DNA of 35,238 nucleotides from positions 1-35,238 of the forward strand of contig NZ_CALFBQ010000068.1 in assembly GCF_937951745.1 (NCBI RefSeq). The letters run 5' to 3'. This document shows, one piece after another, positions 34,659 to 35,238 of the stretch. Numbering within the stretch: position 1 is the stretch's first letter; the number at the start of each line of letters is the position of its first letter. A program made the translations under genes and the position numbers. The stretch comes from an uncultured Chloroflexus sp. (GTDB taxonomy: Bacteria > Chloroflexota > Chloroflexia > Chloroflexales > Chloroflexaceae). The notes beneath the pieces are model-generated. The model saw only the letters and a list, made by a program, of their open reading frames with translations, was not told the origin of the DNA and searched no databases.

Positions 34659-35238
34659 ATGAAGCGAATTTTTCAACTTGTTGGCTTAATCGCGATCGCG
34701 CTTCTCTCTGGCGTGGCTGCCGCGCAACCGGCGGTTAACCGCGCCGGAGTAGTCGTGCGGTTTGGCAATGGCGAAGTTGTTACTGCGTGCGTCGAGTTTA
34801 GTGAGCCGTCGATCAGCGGATTAGAGCTGCTCGAACGTAGTGGCCTGCCGGTCATTAGCCAGCAAAGCAGCATTGGCGCAGCGGTATGCAAAATTGGGCG
34901 CGAAGGGTGTGATTATCCGGCCACCAGTTGTTTCTGTGCTCGCGATCAGCAGGGTCGGGCGGTGTATTGGGCCTTCTACCGGCGCGAAGCGGGTGGGTGG
35001 CGCTACTCTAACCTCGGTGCGAGTAGCGTGCGGGTGAGCGATGGCGATCTGCACGGGTGGGCATGGGGGCCGGGTGATGCCAGTGGCGGGGCGGTTCCGC
35101 CTCATCTGGAACTCGCCGATGTATGCCGGAGTGAAGCGGCGGAAGCGGCGACTATAGCGCCGACAGCAACGGCAGCACCTACCACAACGCCACCGCCGGC
35201 GGCGACGGCAGCACCCACCGCAACGGCAGCACCTACCA
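34659..35238 (+). CDS. Exported DUF4430 (transcobalamin C-terminal-like) protein, 3' end cut by window edge
   Basis: The frame is open from ATG 34659 to the right edge (193 codons). A signal peptide (KRIFQLVGLIAIALLSGVAAA) is followed by a beta-rich domain with the features of DUF4430: VVVRFGNGEVVTACVEF, SGLELLERSGLPV, several cysteines (CKIGREGCDYPATSCFC), YWAFYRREAGGWRYSNLGAS and DGDLHGWAWGPG. DUF4430 corresponds to the C-terminal domain of eukaryotic cobalamin carriers. From about residue 167 the chain becomes a Thr/Pro/Ala repeat (TATAAPT), a likely stalk through the envelope; the end lies outside the window. It follows the toroid protein by 46 bp on the same strand and so should be under the same riboswitch. 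The ribosome-binding site is weak. Confidence 0.83.
   Translation, partial: MKRIFQLVGLIAIALLSGVAAAQPAVNRAGVVVRFGNGEVVTACVEFSEPSISGLELLERSGLPVISQQSSIGAAVCKIGREGCDYPATSCFCARDQQGRAVYWAFYRREAGGWRYSNLGASSVRVSDGDLHGWAWGPGDASGGAVPPHLELADVCRSEAAEAATIAPTATAAPTTTPPPAATAAPTATAAPT

Noticed and set aside
35150-35238. CRISPR-like or tandem DNA repeat at the right edge
   Set aside because: The repeats are short and in frame, coding for a Thr/Pro/Ala stalk of the DUF4430 protein, not repeat-spacer units.

Overview
The window looks like chromosomal DNA of a filamentous or phototroph-related member of the Chloroflexota (Chloroflexus/Roseiflexus-like). This rests on three membrane modules of the DUF2298 (Chlor_Arch_YYY) family, which is largely a Chloroflexi/archaeal family, a CrtO-type carotenoid oxidoreductase, a LysW-pathway lysine hydrolase and high-GC coding DNA. 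I do not assign a genus. No rRNA, tRNA, CRISPR array, transposase, phage or integrase gene was recognised.

Left part (1-9150). A nearly complete glutamine-dependent NAD+ synthase runs leftward off the edge. After a repeat-rich intergenic stretch, a rightward metabolic series follows: a succinate-semialdehyde-type aldehyde dehydrogenase, a flavin amine oxidase, an amidase-signature enzyme, a biotin carboxylase/BCCP fusion, a strong intrinsic terminator and a small cupin. The first three suggest amine/amide catabolism ending in a dicarboxylic acid (inference).

Middle (9150-23500). A single-protein ArsR repressor/thioredoxin-type arsenate reductase, a family 2 glycosyltransferase and a CrtO-like FAD oxidoreductase are followed by two translationally coupled leftward genes for multi-spanning membrane proteins. 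One has 824 residues. The other, of about 2,496 residues, joins a PMT/GT39-like module, two DUF2298 modules and a TPR tail. A small [2Fe-2S] ferredoxin-like protein lies upstream.

Right part (23500-35238). A 147-bp MITE-like palindromic element precedes a two-subunit 2-oxoacid:ferredoxin oxidoreductase. Next is a leftward cluster of an RsbW-like ATPase, a YcxB-like membrane protein and a 1,410-residue Dna2-like Fe-S nuclease/superfamily 1 helicase. A rightward [LysW]-lysine hydrolase gene follows.

The most interesting locus is at the right edge. A good sigma-70 promoter is followed by a cobalamin riboswitch with a terminator-type expression platform. It controls an exported alpha/alpha-toroid protein with a sortase-like C-terminus, then an exported DUF4430 (transcobalamin C-terminal-like) protein cut by the window edge. 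Together they look like the two domains of animal transcobalamin/intrinsic factor encoded as two surface proteins, which suggests a B12-capture system.
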